A DNA stretch of 5,221 nucleotides, taken from the NCBI GenBank assembly GCA_007120815.1, contig SKMY01000177.1, positions 1 to 5,221 of the forward strand, written 5' to 3'. The translations under genes and the position numbers were made by a program. Below the pieces are notes generated by a model, which saw only the letters and a list, made by a program, of their open reading frames with translations, searched no databases and was not told where the DNA came from. Source of the DNA: Syntrophomonadaceae bacterium (GTDB lineage: Bacteria; Bacillota_D; Dethiobacteria; DTU022; UBA8154). Positions 4,743 to 5,221 of the stretch are shown piece by piece. Position 1 is the stretch's first letter, and each line of letters opens with the position of its first letter.

Positions 4743-5221
4743 TCATCCAGAAATGAGGGCCTGGACAGTTGATTGATAGACGGTGGGGAAAGGAAGAGAA
4801 GCCAACTCTTTAGCCGATGCCCAACGGAATATATGGTCCCGGGGAAGCTCACCGTTTAATTCGCCCCAGTGAAGGGACACTTTCCACTGCAGGTGGCTGA
4901 ACGTGTGGCGCAAGTCTGCAATTTTCTCATTTAAAGTGACCTGTTCCGGCAAAAGAACACCAGGTGATAGGGTAGGAAATTCCCAAAGCCCGCCAAGGAG
5001 TCCTTTCCGTGGCCTTTGTCGAACCAGGTAGGTTTTCCCACGCTTAACGATGACGGCAACGATTTCCTTGTGGGGCAGCTTTTTCTGCTTCTTTTTTTTA
5101 GGGATTTCCCGGGTTTTATTTCTTTTCAAAGCCAGGCAATAGCCCTCCAGGGGACATAAACTGCAGGAGGGAAGACGGGGAGTGCAGATGGAGGCTCCCA
5201 GGTCCATTAAGGCCTGGTTGA
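4743..5221 (-). CDS. mutY: Adenine DNA glycosylase MutY, C-terminal part (5' end missing)
   Basis: The frame enters from the right edge and ends at TGA 4745-4743, giving 158 residues of a roughly 350-residue enzyme. The visible start NQALMDLGASIC is the end of the glycosylase domain. Cys12, Cys19, Cys22 and Cys28 fit the C-x6-C-x2-C-x5-C ligand set of the [4Fe-4S] cluster of the MutY/Nth family. A lysine-rich linker (32-51) leads to the NUDIX-like C-terminal domain: VAVIVKRGKTYLVRQRP (54-70), GLLGGLWEFPTL (73-84), RHTFSHLQWKV (104-114), and RWASAKELASLPFPTVYQ (132-149). Phe107-Ser108-His109 is the FSH loop that reads 8-oxoguanine. The enzyme removes adenine mispaired with 8-oxoguanine, starting base-excision repair. 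The ATG at 5207 is an internal Met, not the start, because homology continues upstream. It runs in the same direction as the FdhE-like gene but 313 bases and a promoter separate them. Confidence 0.95.
   Translation of the reverse strand, partial: NQALMDLGASICTPRLPSCSLCPLEGYCLALKRNKTREIPKKKKQKKLPHKEIVAVIVKRGKTYLVRQRPRKGLLGGLWEFPTLSPGVLLPEQVTLNEKIADLRHTFSHLQWKVSLHWGELNGELPRDHIFRWASAKELASLPFPTVYQSTVQALISG

Noticed and set aside
4661..4852. Minus-strand 63-codon frame across the mutY stop
   Set aside because: It is a shifted frame of mutY; the in-frame product has the FSH loop and family motifs.

Overview
The window looks like chromosomal DNA of a Gram-positive anaerobe of the Firmicutes (Clostridia or Peptococcaceae-like). 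Evidence is strong Shine-Dalgarno sites (AAAGGAGGT, GGGGTGAT), GTG and TTG starts, clear sigma-A type promoters with AT-rich spacers, and small Cys-rich proteins. The lineage is an inference; no rRNA or marker gene is present.

Layout. At the left edge, bases 1-384 (+) are the 3' end of an isochorismatase-fold cysteine hydrolase of the ISOC1/ISOC2 type. It converges on a 71-residue zinc-finger protein with five CxxC pairs (493-708, -), and a perfect 8-bp inverted repeat lies between them. The zinc-finger gene is divergent from a 61-residue Cys-containing protein of unknown function (897-1082, +), which has an extended -10 promoter. Directly after that gene lies the broken C-terminal end of a MutT-type NUDIX hydrolase (about 1143-1301, +), readable only by changing frame. 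Its last bases overlap, antisense, the 3' end of the next gene.

The minus-strand half holds a two-gene operon and two single genes. The operon is an AEC-family permease (2217-3176, TTG start) followed 17 bases later by a homocysteine S-methyltransferase-family protein (1273-2199). The methyltransferase keeps its zinc-binding cysteines but lacks the two acidic residues that normally hold the amino group of homocysteine. The operon has its own promoter and a leader with a 20-bp direct repeat and a T7 tract. Upstream is an FdhE-like protein (3476-4429) that carries an apparent twin-arginine signal, with a near-consensus promoter. At the right edge (4743-5221) is the C-terminal part of adenine DNA glycosylase MutY, with its Fe-S cluster motif and 8-oxoguanine-reading domain.

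How the genes work together. Only the permease and methyltransferase show a clear operon link, suggesting uptake or export of a methylated or thiol compound with methyl transfer. MutY and the NUDIX remnant both relate to 8-oxoguanine defence but are in separate units. I see no CRISPR array, insertion sequence, tRNA, rRNA or recognised defence system. The most notable items are the Tat-signal FdhE, the altered active site of the methyltransferase, the decayed NUDIX gene and the permease leader.
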